NCBI GenBank assembly: GCA_006937955.1
Contig: SSNP01000173.1
Coordinates: 90,248-154,247, forward strand
Length of the DNA: 64,000 bases
Reading direction: 5' to 3'
Source: Pachypanchax playfairii
Taxonomy: Eukaryota; Chordata; Actinopteri; Cyprinodontiformes; Aplocheilidae
Below, in pieces: positions 20,101-35,127 of this stretch. The position numbers and the translations under genes were made by a program. Below the pieces are notes generated by a model that saw only the letters and a list, made by a program, of their open reading frames with translations, did not search any database and was not told where the DNA came from. Within the stretch, counting starts at the first letter, position 1. Each line of letters opens with the position of its first letter.

Positions 20101-23100
20101 GTCATTTATACAGCTTCCTTTAAAAGACTGCCATGCCTTGACTTCCCTTCTAGTTTCCCTCCTCTTATTAAGATGCAGAAGACAGAGCAGCGTCTAAAAG
20201 GGAGTTGCTGGCATGTACAGTGGGGGGTTAGGGAGAGATTGTAAGCATGGGGCACTTTAATGATTTAATGTGCACTGTGTGCCCTGCAACACTTCGGCTA
20301 AGTTCTGCTGGCAGCTCATATTACTCCGATTTCTGCCTTTTTGTGAGTCATTTCACAGAGTCAGAATGATGCACTGACAAAAGTGACAATAATTGGAGAG
20401 GAATAAATTATGAAGTCTTTGGTTAATGGTGATTGCAGCTTGGGTTTATGCCTGATAATCCCCATTAAGTGAACTGAAATGACAAGCTTTTTGAAACTTT
20501 TTCCTATTTTTTTTTTTTTAATCTTGTCAGCTCACCAATTATTTTTTCATGTATTTTCATTCCTTTCAGAAGTCCCAGTGGTGAACCTTTTTGACATGTT
20601 GATTTTGTTTTATTAAACTTTGTGTTTTCAGTGAAGTCAGATATTTCTTGCCAAAAAAAATCCGTAGTCCAGATGTATACAGTTATGTTATCATTCTGTA
20701 ACAACATGTATTTTATATTACTGTGTTTCATTTAAATAATTCCACTAAATGTTATTTCCAAGTTTTAATTCCTAGTTACTCCTATTTGTAACATTTTAAT
20801 GTTTTCATTTGGCTTTTAATTTGAAGTCACAAGGTGGAAGTGATTCAACTGTTTAACTGCTAAAGCTGATAGTCCGTCAGGTGTTGCTACTTTCTTTATG
20901 TAAAATATCCAATTTCTCAAATTGAAAATACTAACATAACAAGTTGTTTAGCTTGCAGCACACATTAATATATAATGTTTTTATTTGCTTGTAAACAAAA
21001 ACATGACAGTGATCTCAATCATAATGCATCTGAGAATGTCACACTAGCTTTTAGAATGACTGTTGTGGCAGTAACATCCTTTAAACAGATGCATTTAGGA
21101 GTTTCTTCTATGTGAAAATTTGTAGAACCAAAAAGTCCGACTGCCTTGGCCTCCTCCTTCAGCTCTGGGATGCTCCTATTTCTTGGAGTGGATGTATCAA
21201 ACATGGGTGTAGAGCTAAGTGTTAGTGGCAAGGGCTAAAATGTGAGTCACCCAAAGAGGCAGAGATCCTGATTCATGGTAGCGGCTCTGATTTCCATTGA
21301 CCTTTTCTAGCTTGAGGACTGTTTCTGTCTCAACAAGAATTTACTATAGCATCAGACATCATCTGCCAACACGTACAGGTTTAAATTGAGAAAGCGTTTA
21401 GAGTTCAGTGACGAGCCTTTTATAAAATCCATGTTATTGTCAAAGCTGGATTTAGAAGGAATTTTAATCAAGATAAATGCATTTCGATCATAAAAAGTTG
21501 ACTTGTTTCTGGAACGAATCTGATCAGGTTCAAATGAATCCGTTTAAAACCTTTGGAACTTTAATTATTCTGTTTAATTTCTCTTCTTAAATAAAGTTTC
21601 AGATAAAATCTAACAAATTAGCTGCTCAGGATTGTGTTTCTTACTTGAAGTTCTCGTTTAAAACATGATTGAATTTTGGATCTGAAATGTAAGTACAGGC
21701 GTTACCCTACAGTAAAACTGAAATTAGACGAGAACAGTAGCCTGCAGCCAAACTCTGAGAAGAAAAGGAAATTGTTAACTGAAATAGAGTATGTGATCAG
21801 ATACTGTCTGTCTTCAGTTTGTTTTTAATGAAAGATATTTAAGCCTTAAAATAATTAACCACTGTATGTTTCTAATGAACTCAACCTGGATAAAGATGAT
21901 ATAAGTAAAAGTCTAGTTCATCCTTATGGAGGGTTCTGATCTCAGTCACATTATAGCTCATGTATATTTTAATCACAGCATTTCGTCCGGCTGGAGTTTT
22001 AACAGAGTTGTGCATCACGCTGCAGCCCTGCAGCTCCAGCGCAGTCGTTGCAGAAACTGGATGACTGTGGTTAAAAAGAAAGCCTGTCTTTGTTGTGAGA
22101 GAACAAACCTGAGCGACGCTCTGGGTTTTCAGAAGTGATAGAATAAGACTTTGGATGTCTCACTGATCAGACTGTTAACATGTAAACAAGGAAATATACT
22201 GTATGTGGTTCTTTACATGCATCTTATATAAACAGCATAATTGGAAATGTTCTTGTTTAAAAAAAGGTCAAGAGAAAGGCAGTGTGTTACTAGATTTGAT
22301 GCCCCCCCTTCTGTGGGATTGCACACTTAATTACACAAACGCACATGCAGACGGCTTTTAAATAGGTTTTACTACAAATGGTTTCTGCTCCGTTAGCTCA
22401 CCTTCTATTGTTTACCTCAAATACGACTTCAGATTACATCTTTATTAGATTTTAATCCTTTATGTTGCCTTCTAATCTATTCATCTGCTGTAACTTGAAT
22501 TTTAACAGTCATGAGCTTAGACCTCTTAGAAATAACCACTTGTTTTGATAAATATTAAGAACTGTAGAGCAAATCCAGTTGGCTAAGAAGTCGTCTCCTC
22601 TATCAGCTTGATTTTCTAAACGAATTGAGTGTTTTATTATCTCACACAATTTCTTTTAATAAATCATTACCTTTGAGTCTCATGTTGCACTAATCTGTTA
22701 GTGATGCTCGAGAATATGTTCAACATACTAGCTGTATGTGTGTTCACTCGAAATAAGTCTGAATAAAAATATGGATCTGAAAGTCTTTAAGCCCCCCCCA
22801 ATGTCCTTAAGTTCCTGTATTTAATTTTTGTTAAAATTTATCTCCTTCGTAATGCATCATTTACTTATGAGTCAGAGCCGGTTGTGACTCATAAGTATAT
22901 AAATGGAAAGGTTTTCCTTTTCATTTCTCCTGATACAGTAAAAAGATTTCCAAGTGCAGAACTGGACCTTTCATGGGTTTATTCATCGACTGATGACCGT
23001 AGAAAACATTAAACTCTCAAACATTAAATTATACTTTGAATGGGCGCCATGTCTTTCAGAACTCATTGTTTTCTCAGTCCGGTTGGTTCTGTGGTGGAAC

Positions 23101-26100
23101 GGTGCAGGTCAGGTCAGGAACTTGTTTGTTTAGGACTCTCTGCCCTTCTTCCACAGTGACTCATGTTGCATGGCACATGATGCGTTGCTTTCACCAAGTG
23201 AGTCATTCTCAACAAAAGAACATAAATGAAGAGCACCCAAAACCAAACATGGCCATTTTTTCCACACATGTATGTTTTACTTTCTTGAGCCTTAACAAAG
23301 AATACAAAAAATGTTTGTTATCAGCAAACGACAGTGAAACACTTTTCAAGTCTGACTTTTTTTCAGAAAATTAAAATCTGTCTAAATATTTGTCCCTTTG
23401 ATGGATTTTGACTGAATTTAGATTGACAAAGTAAATTATTCTTATTGGTTTATTTTTTTCAAATTATTTAAAGTAATACCCCATTTCTCAACATATAATC
23501 TCCATAAAATGATTCTTAAAATTAAAATTCAGCACTTCAGTGAGATTGCTGTTGTGATTCAGCATGAGAGGAAGGCTGAACTGTAGCTTCGATGGATCTA
23601 TGCTGCTTTATTGACAAGTCTAAAGGCCTGAAAACTTGCACATCAGTATATATGTGTGAGATTATTGAGCAGAAATGGTGACTGAAGGCCCCGTGCATGT
23701 CTCATGGTCTCATCCTTCCCAGTTGAGCAGTCTTGATCGGTTATATGAAGAAAAAGGAGCAATATGCTGCAAGGTAGACTTCTATTTCTCAGTTTATTAC
23801 CTGCTTGTAGATATATTTAAACTGAATTCTGTGAGGTGTAAATTCTTCCCGGGAAGCCTCCCTGTGTTTGTTACTTTATATTTACGTGTCTATGGCCCGT
23901 TTAAGATGCCTGCATTCGTTTGCTAGTTGTGTCTGGGGCCCAAAGTGGAGCTCTTTCTGTCAGACGAGCGGCGCTCTGCAGAGGCAGCCACTGGGAGTTC
24001 TGTTTCATCTCCTCTCATACAGCTCTGAAGCAGACATGCAAATCCGCTGTAATGAGCGCAGCCTGTGTGGTGGTGGCGAGGAGCGAGAAAAGGGGGATGA
24101 ACTTACAAATTTAAACTCGAGAAACGGGAAGGTGGAGGAAAAGGGGAGACGTAGACGGGGCTTGCGTGATAAAAGAGCACAGGAATTTAAGAGGTTTAGG
24201 AGAGGGTTATGTCACGAGTGTCAGAAGTAACAGAACGTCTTCTACAAATGAAACATTTGTATCTTGCTTTGGCAGCTTTCTTCCCCTCGCTGCTGAATTA
24301 CACAGGTGAAGCTGCAAATAGTGCCACATTAATTAGCCCTTTTTTTCAACACCATCCAGATACGGTGGAAACACAACAGTCGAGTTGTTATCCCTGTTAC
24401 GAAATATAATTTGGTTAATTCCATGAATTTTAGCACCCTAAAACAAGCAACATGCTAGCTTACACCAACAAATGGTATCTTACTATGAGAATAACAAAAC
24501 ATTGTTAATTGTTCGCCAAGTAAAATTTCAAGATGTTTATTTTGATCATCAGGAATATTTCAGCGGCCAACAGCTTGTAAGATGTATTAAAAATCTCATC
24601 AGTATGTGATGGCTGTCCAGCAGCTGCAGCAATGTCATTTTATTCCCTCACAGATAATTAGCATGCCTTTATCCAATAATGTCAAGCACTCGTGACTTCA
24701 GATGAACTCTACCGATCAATCTGAGGTTAACTGACACTCCACATCAGCTGAGACCTATATATCATTACAGGGTTTTTATCTGCCTGTAAGTATTTATACA
24801 GCACGTTAAATAGATCAAAATCCACCCAGAAAGCAGAACTTAATGTAAGAAACTAGTTCTGCTTGACACCCTATTTTTTGTGGTATTTGAAATGCAAGGA
24901 GAACAAAAGCTGGTGATCCAGTTCTGTCACTAGAATCATCTAATTTTAAGAAAAATACAGTAAAATAATTTAGCTTGATTTGTTAAACTTTTGGCTTTAA
25001 ATGGTTCTGTGTTGACAGACTTCTGGTCTGACCTCCTTCCCGTCACACACTGGTGGTTTGTCAGGAACCTGCAGGGTTTTAAAACACTGTATTTTAGCGT
25101 TAAACACCACACCTTGTTATTCATGGGGCTGAGTTTCTTTTGTAAGTTGTTTGTGTGTGTGTACGCAGCATAGAATAAGAATAGCTACTCAGAGAATTGA
25201 TGTGTGTTGTGTTGCATCTTATTTTAAAGTTTTTAATGCCAGTTCATCAGTTAGTGCAGAAGTATGTCAGCCACCCACTCGGCTTCACCTTCCTCCTTGG
25301 AAATATTAGTTCCTCAGTAGAATTGCCAAAGTCCATTTCATAATAGTAGTACAGTGTCTCCTCCTCCTTCACCCTCCCGTCTGACAACACTCACATATTA
25401 CTGCCTGACGTCTTTCTCACATTGAAGGGAGTTCCAGAGTTTCTGCTGGATTTAAGCTGTCAGAGGGAGAACTGGGTGTGGACGTCATCGGAGTTCCTCA
25501 AGGTGTCTGAGGCCTTGTTGGCCTTAATTTCTCAAGGACATTTAAATTATTGCTCAGAGTTGAAGCATGTGCAGAACGTTCAACCAATATTAAGCAAATC
25601 AGATTCCATTTATTTATCTATAGATGTATGTAGATATTTATGTTGAGCAAGCTAAAAATGCAGTTGCACATATGTAATATCTGAGCCCAGTTTTTGTGTG
25701 AATGGTAGGTTTGAAAAGTACATTTAATTGCATCTGTAGAACTTTAAAAGGGAAATTTGCTTTTCATCTCTGAGATGCATTAAACACGTGCTCGTTTGTT
25801 AAACGTGTGTTTTTTTTTAGTTAAATGTAATTTAGTTCAACCCATTCAGACCTGATGAGACCTACGTGTTCTTTTACCCCTCATGTCTATTGTTAACAGT
25901 TAAAAAAACATTTTATTATTGTTATGTTAAAATTTAAAATAGTTTTCCAAAGAAGTCTGACTTTAGATTTTTTTTTTAAAAGCACCTGAGATTTGAATGG
26001 TTTAATCATGATCATATATTGTTGTTCATTCTTTATGTGACTGATTAATTCCTTTATAGAATATCCGTAGTGTGTACAATGCCCCCGTTTCCCTGTTTTC

Positions 26101-27689
26101 CTGTTTATTCTCCAGTTTTGTGATGACCTGTTGTGGCTCCTGTATCACAGTGCGCTCTCAGTGATGAGTCTATTTTCTGCCTGTAGGTATTTTGACTTCA
26201 GAGCTTAAAACAACAATGATTGCTACTAACCCCCCCCCCTCCCCTCCACACCCAGATAAATACCAACATTGTCTCCAGGAAACCAAATTAACTGAAATTA
26301 TCTGCAATGGAGCATGTTGCAGATAACAGGTATAGACATCAACAGCTGTCTGTTCAAAAATAAAACCAATTTTCAGGTCAGTTATTTCTGGTCATAGAGC
26401 TGACAGCTGCAGTTTTATGTTTTACTCCACTTCTCTATCCCTGATCAGCAGTACATGAAAACCAAGCTGGCCTTAAATCACCCCAGAAGTTACTGGACAC
26501 AACCCAAAATGTGTGTCAGACTGTAGAAATGCTGACAATTCCTTCTCATACAGAGCAGCATTAGCTGGACTCCATTACTAATTTGAATATTTTATTTTTT
26601 ATTGTTTATAATAAACCTGAAAACTTATCAAAACCACCAAGCTGTGATTTCAGTTTCTGATAATGGATCCTGTTATATGAGCTCCAGTGTGTTGTGTGTT
26701 ATGACTCAGCAGAAAAGAGATTATTTATTCTCTTTATGAACAAGCCTGAAATACTCAACGGGACGTCCTGATTTAAGGTTGCATCGCTCCTACTCTTTGT
26801 TCATTAGCTGTCCTAGCTTTATTAGTTAGCTGTGTGAACTCTGTGTACCCAGCCAAGTATTTGAGTTTTGAATATCTAAATATATTTGTAGTATTGGATG
26901 CAGCTGTTTCACTCCCACTGCAAGAAATAGCCCAATGGCAAACTTAACGAATTGTGACTGAGCTGCTTTTGTTTTCTAATTTAGAATATGCTGCAGCCAC
27001 GTTGGCGCATTACATCACAACGTTTTACAGCACGGCCGTGAGTATAGGTCAACAGCAGAGATGGCGAGCTGGGTGTGGTTAGCTGCTCCCATATCAGATT
27101 GGTGTCCCGTCAACTCCAGTCCCTGTTAAATGTGAATCTCAAGAAAGGTAGTTTTTAATTCACCTGTTCATGTACATGCACTCACAACCAAAAACAGTAT
27201 GACAGCTGTCACTTACTGGCTGTTTCAGTGTTGTGTAATCTCTATCCTTAGACCCTGAGGTGAATCTCTGCTTTCAGGCTGTTGTTTGACTGTATGTTAC
27301 GTGGTTTGGTGACTTGATGCAGATGTTTTGCAAGATTTGTCTTTCCCTGTATGAAGGATTAAAGGAGACTGTTGGTAATCAGTCTTATCCTTCAGAGGCC
27401 TCCTCAGGACAACTCTCACAGGATTTTCATATCCTCATGGCTCATGTGATGTTTCAGAGTTTTCTAAATGTAGATCTGCTGTAATTTACAAGATGTAAAA
27501 AATACATTCATACAGTAGCACTTGGTTAAATCAGGGGGTGTGGCTTTCTTTAATCTCCTCCCCACTCTTTCTTGTGATACATTATTTCCAACCAACTTCT
27601 GCTTTCACTGTGTCATCATAGTGTTCTTTATTTTTTTTGTTTGCAGTCTTATTACACTTGCACATATTAGCAGTTTAGCTTCAGTGTCA

Positions 27690-27815
27690 GTTAATTTTAG
27701 GTGGCGTTTGGGACTGGGCTGGCGTTCTACCCAAGGACAATTCAGCATGCCGAGGGGCTCAAGATCAAACTGCAGTTGGTGAATAGCATTAACGCCTGAG
27801 CTGCAGCGCCGTCTA
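27690..27815. repeat. Degraded dispersed repeat
   Basis: AAGATCAAACTGCAGTTGGT and the ending GCCTGAGCTGCAGCGCCGTC resemble the end of the repeat family seen at 3620-3890. Highly diverged. Confidence 0.35.
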
Positions 27816-30266
27816 AACAACTTGAACACAGCTTTCCTTTATTTCTTCTAAAGGTTTTGTTTTCAGTAACTTCAGTACATGCTTGTTATGCTCATGTTCA
27901 CTTATTGCTTGTGTGTTAAAAATGATTTGTTTGTGAGACTGAGAGGGTTGAAAGACATGCTGTATGAGTTATCTGCAGGTACGCCGTGACTCCATGAGCA
28001 TTTTAAAGAGCGAGCGCAGAGATGCAGTAAACCACTGAAATGGGACATGAGGAGTCAAAGAGCAGCGCTTGAACAGCTTAATGATGTAGGGGCATCCAGC
28101 TCTGTCAGGCAGTAAACTCTTTAATATGCTGTTAATTATTTCTGAGAGATTGAATATTGATTAAAAAGCAAAATGGTTTTAATTATAACTCCAGCTCCAC
28201 TGCCATTCTAAATAAAAACAAAATGAGGTTTTACGTGAAAGAACCGCGTGGCAGAATCATCGGATGTTGATGTGTTTCAGCTCCTTTTAATTGTTTATAC
28301 TTTGTTGTTGTGAAAGAGATTCTCCATCTTGTTACCTGTATTCAGAGGTTGCAGTACTGAAGGTTTTGAATTTGAAATTTATGACCTGATTCTTGCTCTG
28401 TGTGACACTCAGAGCATTCATTGCCCACTCAGGCAATTCCTTTAACTCATGCTTGGGTAGTTTCAGCATAGCTTCTTATTTAGCACATCTTTGTGTGTCC
28501 TCCAAGGACTGTGGCGTGCTCTCATTAAACATGGTCACATTATTTCTGAGTTCTGTTCAGAGACAATAACCGTCACCTTGCGCTTTGTAGACAGTTTGCA
28601 CCATTTGTTCAGAATTAATCTCTATTATTATTACAGTAAAAACATTTTAACAAGGTGGATTTATTTTATTGATCGATGTGAAAATGAATTCTATTATAAG
28701 TTAAACTGCCTTTTAATTTTCTTTTAATATCATTTTAATTGTTCGGTCTACATAAAGTCAGAATATTTTAAAACTTCAAAGTTTAGTTATCTCACACACT
28801 AAATAATTTGGGCCATTTTGTCTCACGTTTATTTCATTTATCAGAATTTGTTTCCGTGTTTTGGTGGAGGTTTGTGATTGTTCCTGTTTGCTGGCAGAAC
28901 AACATCCCTGTTGGATTTCATCAAACTTTGTGGCATTTAACTTGCAACCCTGCCAAAAGACAGCTGCTGTAAAGTTGATAAAGTGATGACTTTCTTTAGT
29001 TAGAAAATACAGACCCTCCTGTATGACCCTGCTGTATTAAATCAATTGTATTCTTAAATAAACAAAACACTTGTGTACTTTAAGTTTTCTTTAGAAAAGA
29101 TCTTACCTGACTGCTAATCTGAGCCCACTGCTGCTCAGTTTACAGACTGGCTCAATATTTAACATTGAGGGGGAAAAAAAAAGCAGGTTCCAGCCAATGC
29201 AGATGAGAATAAGAATGCCACCAAGTGCTTGAGCTGCCAGTTCCTTAAGTGGTCTAGTTGTGATTCAGCAGCGGGATCTTACCAGCTGCCAGCCTGGCAC
29301 CGACTCTGCCCTCCAGAGGGACTCTGTTAATGTGAGCCCCCAGGCTGTGGGACTGGGGTAATTGGGTTCACATGGTTGGTGTCAGGACACCCCTGCTACT
29401 TTCAAAACAAAGACCACCTCCCAGGCAAGCTGTTAGGGACATAAGGACAGCCCCTCCAATCACAGCTCAGATTCACTGAAAAAATGTATTCAGTTACAGC
29501 TGTGCTGTGTGTGCGTGCACGTGTGTGTGTGATGTTTCAACCTCTGTATCTGTCAGGATGTACATTATCTTAACATCCCTGCTAACATTGTGCTGAGTTG
29601 ACAGTTTTGGCACTACCTTAAACATGTAATTTCTGTGTTCATTGATCTCTCTCCATGTGTGGATTTGGGGGTTATAAACCGTGTCACTCAGTCCTGGTCT
29701 CCAGACAGCCTGAAGCAGCTCTGTTGATCCACAGACAGCATCGCTGATCCTCTGTCCTGATCTGTGGTCTGCTTGTCTGAACTCACCTCTCATCCCTTTG
29801 GGTTGCCTAATAACAGGAAGGTTCCTCACTTACCTTGTTGTTTCAGGGGGGAGGGTCCTAAATGGTCTCTGGCTTTAGCTTTGCTTTGTTGACATCTATG
29901 TTCAACGTTTAACTGCCCGACCGCCACAGTTGCTCTCCAGGTTGATTGGCAGAATAATTACGGACTCGGTTTGTTCAACCACAGGCGATGTAGGGCTGAG
30001 GGTGAAGGGGAGCATAAAGAGCATTCATACCTTTTTTTATTTCGTTATTTCTCACTCTTGTGTGATGCAGTAAGCTGAATGATGTGCTAAGTGATTTGAG
30101 CAACAAAGCAACAATTGGCAAATCCTAAAAACGTGAGTAAGGACTGGGTTGTTAATGCGTTCTTCCTGGGATGTTTTCAGCGGAACCATTAATCCTTTAA
30201 TTGAGAAAGAAGACTGACATTAAAAGCTGTTGCCTTGGCATTACTGTTACCTAGTTTTGTTTGATT

Positions 30267-30284
30267 TTTTTTTTTTTTTTTTTT
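30267..30284. repeat. poly-T tract
   Basis: Homopolymer run in foxj3 intron 1; no associated retroelement is recognised. Confidence 0.7.
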
Positions 30285-33200
30285 AATGAAGATGAGGCTT
30301 AGTGCAGGTTTTTTTTTGTTGTTGTTGCATGATTGCACAACTCATGTGCAAACATAATACACTGCTATTTTAGTTTGAGAGATTTCAAAAATAACTCCTT
30401 AAGTCCTTCGCCTCCAGGGCTGGAAAAAGTGAGGAGTTTCTCTTTTGACTGAAGGGCAGGTGAGCAGAGTTCCCACCCCTCCTTGTCTATACGCTTAGCT
30501 ATTGCTAGAAAAACAAGGGCTTCTCCCACACTGGATATAAAACCAGAGATATGGAAGGTATGACCCAGGTTTCGGTTGAGAGTACAGATGCCAAACGCTT
30601 GTTACCAGGTTACATCACTGTTGTTGTTATGACTGTGTGCGCCAAATCTTCAGGCATAACAGAGAGAGCATGCTTCGCGATTCCCCTCCCTTTTGCCAAC
30701 TTACTGTCACACTACAAGAAGATTCTTGTCATAATGAGCCCTCGCTCTCGCCTCTGTATCTCTCCGCACATGCTGGAGTCTGGGCAGCATTTAACAATCA
30801 GTGGTGTAAATATTTATTGTGGCCTGTTTGAATTGTAGCGACACTGTTTTTAATACATCATTTATCACGTCTGCAGTTCTGAAGACTCAAACACAACAGT
30901 GCAGTCATCAAAGGTCTTAATGGTTGTCTCTGTAGCCGAGCAGACGCATGCTGCTGGAGTGTTACTCTTGACGGATGCATGACTGCAGTAAAAAGGGGAT
31001 TATTCACGGAAATTGCAGATAAATGCAGGAGAGCGCCGGTCTGGTATGTATCAACGGTCTTCTGTCTGCAAGTGGGAGTGAGAGTGTGAGCTGAATAGCC
31101 TGCTCTTTTCTCAGAGAGGAAATGATGACAGTAATGCACAGGTATTTGAGGGGAAGCTGTTCTAAGTAGCAGCCTGAGATTCTTGGTAAAAAAGAACTAG
31201 ACCTAGAATTTGGTCTGGTGTTGCTAATGTTGCAAAAATATAATTTCCATTTTTATGCTGGTGTTTGTCAGTTAGGATAAAAAGAAAACCTCCAAGTTGC
31301 TATGTGGAACCAAGATAAGAGATGAAAAACAAAACAATAGAAATAAGAAACAAATATTGTTTAAAATATATGATTTTCAAAGGTTTGACTTCAATGTTCT
31401 TGGTTCTTTACCAGATCAGATCATGGAAATCACACTTTCTTGGCACTTTCATACTTCAATTCATTTCATGTCTGTTCTAAAGTTTCAGCACTTGAATCAT
31501 CCGACATATTTTGCTCTGTTTCGTGTTGAATGAGCTTCCTAAAGGATTTTAAAACTCTTTCTTTTGTTTGATTTGACGGCTCTCGTGTCTGCGCTGTCTC
31601 TTGTCATTCATTCAGGTGCAACAGCTTGTTGAAGTTTGCAAGCAGTTGGTTTTTAACCACAAACCAATTAACATATTTTTTATCTAGTTAGGTTGTAGTT
31701 TTGAAACAAATGCAGATTAGAAGATGATTCATAACAATTTTACATCATTTGATCTGAGTTGTATTTTCTCCAAATAAACTTAAAAAACAAACAAAATCTT
31801 AACTATTGTATTTTTAAGCACTAAAACTTGTTATTTTGTAAAGAGGAAAAAATGAAATAGAAAGTGTCTTTAGAGGAAAATGTTTAAAAAATAGATATTA
31901 AAGTCATTAAATTTTGATCGACCCATTAAAATCTATATAATGTTGATTTAGTTTTGAATTTTAAATATTATTTTATTTGTTTACATTAACTGTGTCTTAT
32001 CTGTCTGTTAAATCGTGAGAGGGAGGCACTAGATCTTAACAGCCAATGAGAGTAGACGTGACAAACATCCAGGAAGTGACCTAAAATACTATGAACAGGT
32101 GAAACTCACATGTTAAGTCTTGCATTGCTAACCCATGTTTTGGTATTTTCACAACAATTCCACCTTGTTTAGTCCAGAAATAATTTAACTGATCAATAAG
32201 TTATTTTTAGAACTGAATTAAAACCTTAAATGTATGTAAATGCGTGTTTATCAGTATTTCCCCTCTAGCAGTAGGAACCAGTAACTAGTTTTAAATGTGT
32301 GGTTATTCCCATTAGATTAAATGTTAAAGATATGTAAGTGGCACTCACTCTAACACAACCACAACTGAAATATTAATTTCACCCCGGGCCATGCATTGTT
32401 AGGGGTTCTGAAATTTTAAGTGCTTTAGAACAGACATCAATTTTACAACAGTTGTGAGGGAGAGCGGCTCTGATTTAATGACGCAGTTGCTGACTTGCAG
32501 TTCTGTACATACTTGCTTAACATGAAGTTGACGTAATCTTTTATGCTTTGTTGGATAATCCCTGGTTGTTACTCATCTCGATGCCTCATTGGGAATTCTT
32601 AAATAAAATGGAACCTGGCACATGTAAAATAGCCACGCTGTCAGTTTGATGGAACCACTTAGTGGCTGGAACACAAAACACGATGGCTGATTTGCTGTCA
32701 GTTCTTTGTTGGCAGCTTTTTACTGTTGATAATTCCTGTCAAGAACTTGGGAAATTAAGATGTTTCAAACACCCATTCAGTTTTTCTTTCAGTTCTAAAT
32801 AACCCAATAATCCTTGAATGGAAAAATATCTTTGAATGTTGAACAGAGATTTGATGATTCATTTTTCCTCACAGGCCTTTTTGACTTCTCTTATAGCTCG
32901 ACTCTAAAAACAATATGTTTAATCTAAAATGGGCTTTTATTTCTGTCGATTATGACAGTGATGCAACACATTTCACATGGAGCCAAATCAAACGGTTACA
33001 TGCGTGTGACATCAGACTCGGTTCCCCTTAGACCCCTTACATTCAAACCATTTCTACTGTCTGCCAGCTCAGATGTCTTCTAAGCCATGGCCTTCAAAGA
33101 GACCCAGTCTCTGTCTCCTCCATCTTTTATTACCAGCTTGCCTCCTGAACCGTCCTCTGCCCACCCACAGACTCACTGTGAACATAATCGAAGGGGCCGT

Positions 33201-34524
33201 CCTGATGAGCTGCAGTCCTGGGCTTGTTCCAACACTGACGGTCCCACAGACTGAATAATGAAGGCAGCGGGTGGGGTATGTGTGTGTGAGGGGGGCGGTG
33301 GCTACTCGTGCTGCCGTGCTTCATCATTACTGCCACTGCCCAAGGCTCTCTAATTAAGACACCTTCCTCACCCTGCAGGTTATGTAGCAGCTGGGTCGTT
33401 AGCATGAAGGGTCAAATGGCGTGTGCATGGCTCCATGACTCGGTGCTTTTCATCAGCGCTGGTTTTAATCTCATCAACTGTGACGGCAGCCAGAGACCCC
33501 GCTTTACTTTAACCTTCACACTGACCATGTGATGTAAAATCTGTCTTTGTTTAAAGAAGTTTCAGCTTTTTTTACTGGATTATATAGAATTTAAACATTC
33601 ATTATAACATTATTTAGTTGAAATCTTTTCTTTTGCGATCTGAGTCATATTAGTTTCACTGATTCCAACATACTGTTACAAACCTTTAATCCAATAATTG
33701 TATTAAAATCAATGGCTTTGTGTAGCGCACACTGCTGAGGTGTGCACGATGCAGCCGACATTTCAGTCCTCCATATTGGACATGTTGGTCATATTGGTCA
33801 TGAAGCAATAAAACAGGCTCACAGGTGAAAAATGAGTAACGTTCTCCTCCCAGTGTGGCAGACTAAAGTGAAACTCTATATGAACGTGTTTATAAAAGTA
33901 AAACTTATAAAGGAGGCTTCTGACTCTATAAATGAATAAAAATGTAAATATTTATTACCTGAAATTACATCATGAAACTCAACTGAGAATATCTGAGAAG
34001 ATTTAAAACTAAAGACCTTCTGCCGTTAATGATCTCCTGCAGTCAAATTTGATATTTTCCCCTCTTTGGATTCAGTTTAATTTCGCAGAAATGCCTTCAT
34101 CATCTGCTCAGCTTGTCTACACTGATAGCAGATCTTGAATTAGCTACTGGGCACTTGCTAACCCCTGCTGTGAGGGATCAATTGAAACGGACTACCATAA
34201 AACGCTTGTGTCAGACTGCTGCCCAAAGATTTTGCCTAATTTGCAAATTCCATATTATTCCTGTGGCATCTGCTGTGAACATCAGAGATTCACCATATTT
34301 TTTCTGTTGCTTTTTTTTGCTTATTACTTGTTGATAACATTCTAAAAGTAAATAAAAAAATTTGCAATAAATACAGAAAAGGTGAAACTTAATTGTAAAA
34401 AATCAAATTTCACTAAAGTATATCAGGCAAAAATTACTTGAACAATTGTTTTGTGGAACTTGCTGGATGACTGACATTTAGCTCTGAATATATTGTTAAA
34501 AAAAAACACAAAACATACTATATA

Positions 34525-34548
34525 CACCCCCCCCACACACACACACAG
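34525..34548. repeat. C-tract followed by (AC)n
   Basis: Short simple repeat just upstream of a MITE. Confidence 0.85.
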
Positions 34549-34570
34549 AAATCTTTGTCATTTTAGTTAA

Positions 34571-35127
34571 AGCAGAACTAAGTAAGTTTTTTCACCTCAA
34601 TAAATGTTTTCTAGAGTCCCTGTGGGGGTAAACAAGGACTTGGCGGGGTGATTCGTGGGTCCCTCTCCTCCCTCCGGGGTCTGTGTCCTGAAAGCAGCAC
34701 TTTCAACTTTCAGTGGATCGGACCCGAGTAATCTGGCGAGAACAAACCTGCTTTACGGCACTCACACTCACGTACATAAATACAAGCATGAAGCCCTTGC
34801 CGTTGTTAGCAACGCCACCCTTAGGAGCGCAAAGATGACAATAATACTCACCTGTCGAGACATTTTCTTGGTTTTGTTTTTCTTTCTTCTTGCAAAAGCG
34901 TTCTNNNNNNNNNNNNNNNNNNNNNNNNNNNNNNNNNNNNNNNNNNNNNNNNNNNNNNNNNNNNNNNNNNNNNNNNNNNNNNNNNNNNNNNNNNNNNNNN
35001 NNNNNNNNNNNNNNNNNNNNNNNNNNNGGGGGGGGGTCTGCGGCGGCGGCAGGGGAACGTTACAACAGTGAGCTTTCACAGGGGACCAGTAGGGGGAGAG
35101 CGAGAGCAAAACTTACTTAGTTCTGCT
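34571..35127. mobile_element. MITE with exact TTAA target duplication, interrupted by an N run
   Basis: Termini AGCAGAACTAAGTAAGTTTT (left) and its exact complement AAAACTTACTTAGTTCTGCT (right) are perfect over 20 bases. TTAA flanks both sides (34567-34570 and 35128-35131). This target is used by piggyBac and Kolobok elements; TTAAAGCAG is close to the T2/Kolobok terminal signature. No transposase is seen; frames crossing it span the Ns and are meaningless. Confidence 0.8.
34905..35027. other. Assembly gap, 123 Ns
   Basis: The run ends in a poly-G stretch followed by GGCGGCGGC, so a GC-rich, hard-to-sequence centre of the MITE is likely missing. Confidence 0.95.

Noticed and set aside
19794..20244. 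103- and 136-codon frames on opposite strands in foxj3 intron 1
   Set aside because: They overlap each other antisense, match no family I know, and show no splice or start context.
34655..35109. Long frames on both strands around the N run
   Set aside because: They are open only because Ns contain no stops, and they lie within a MITE.
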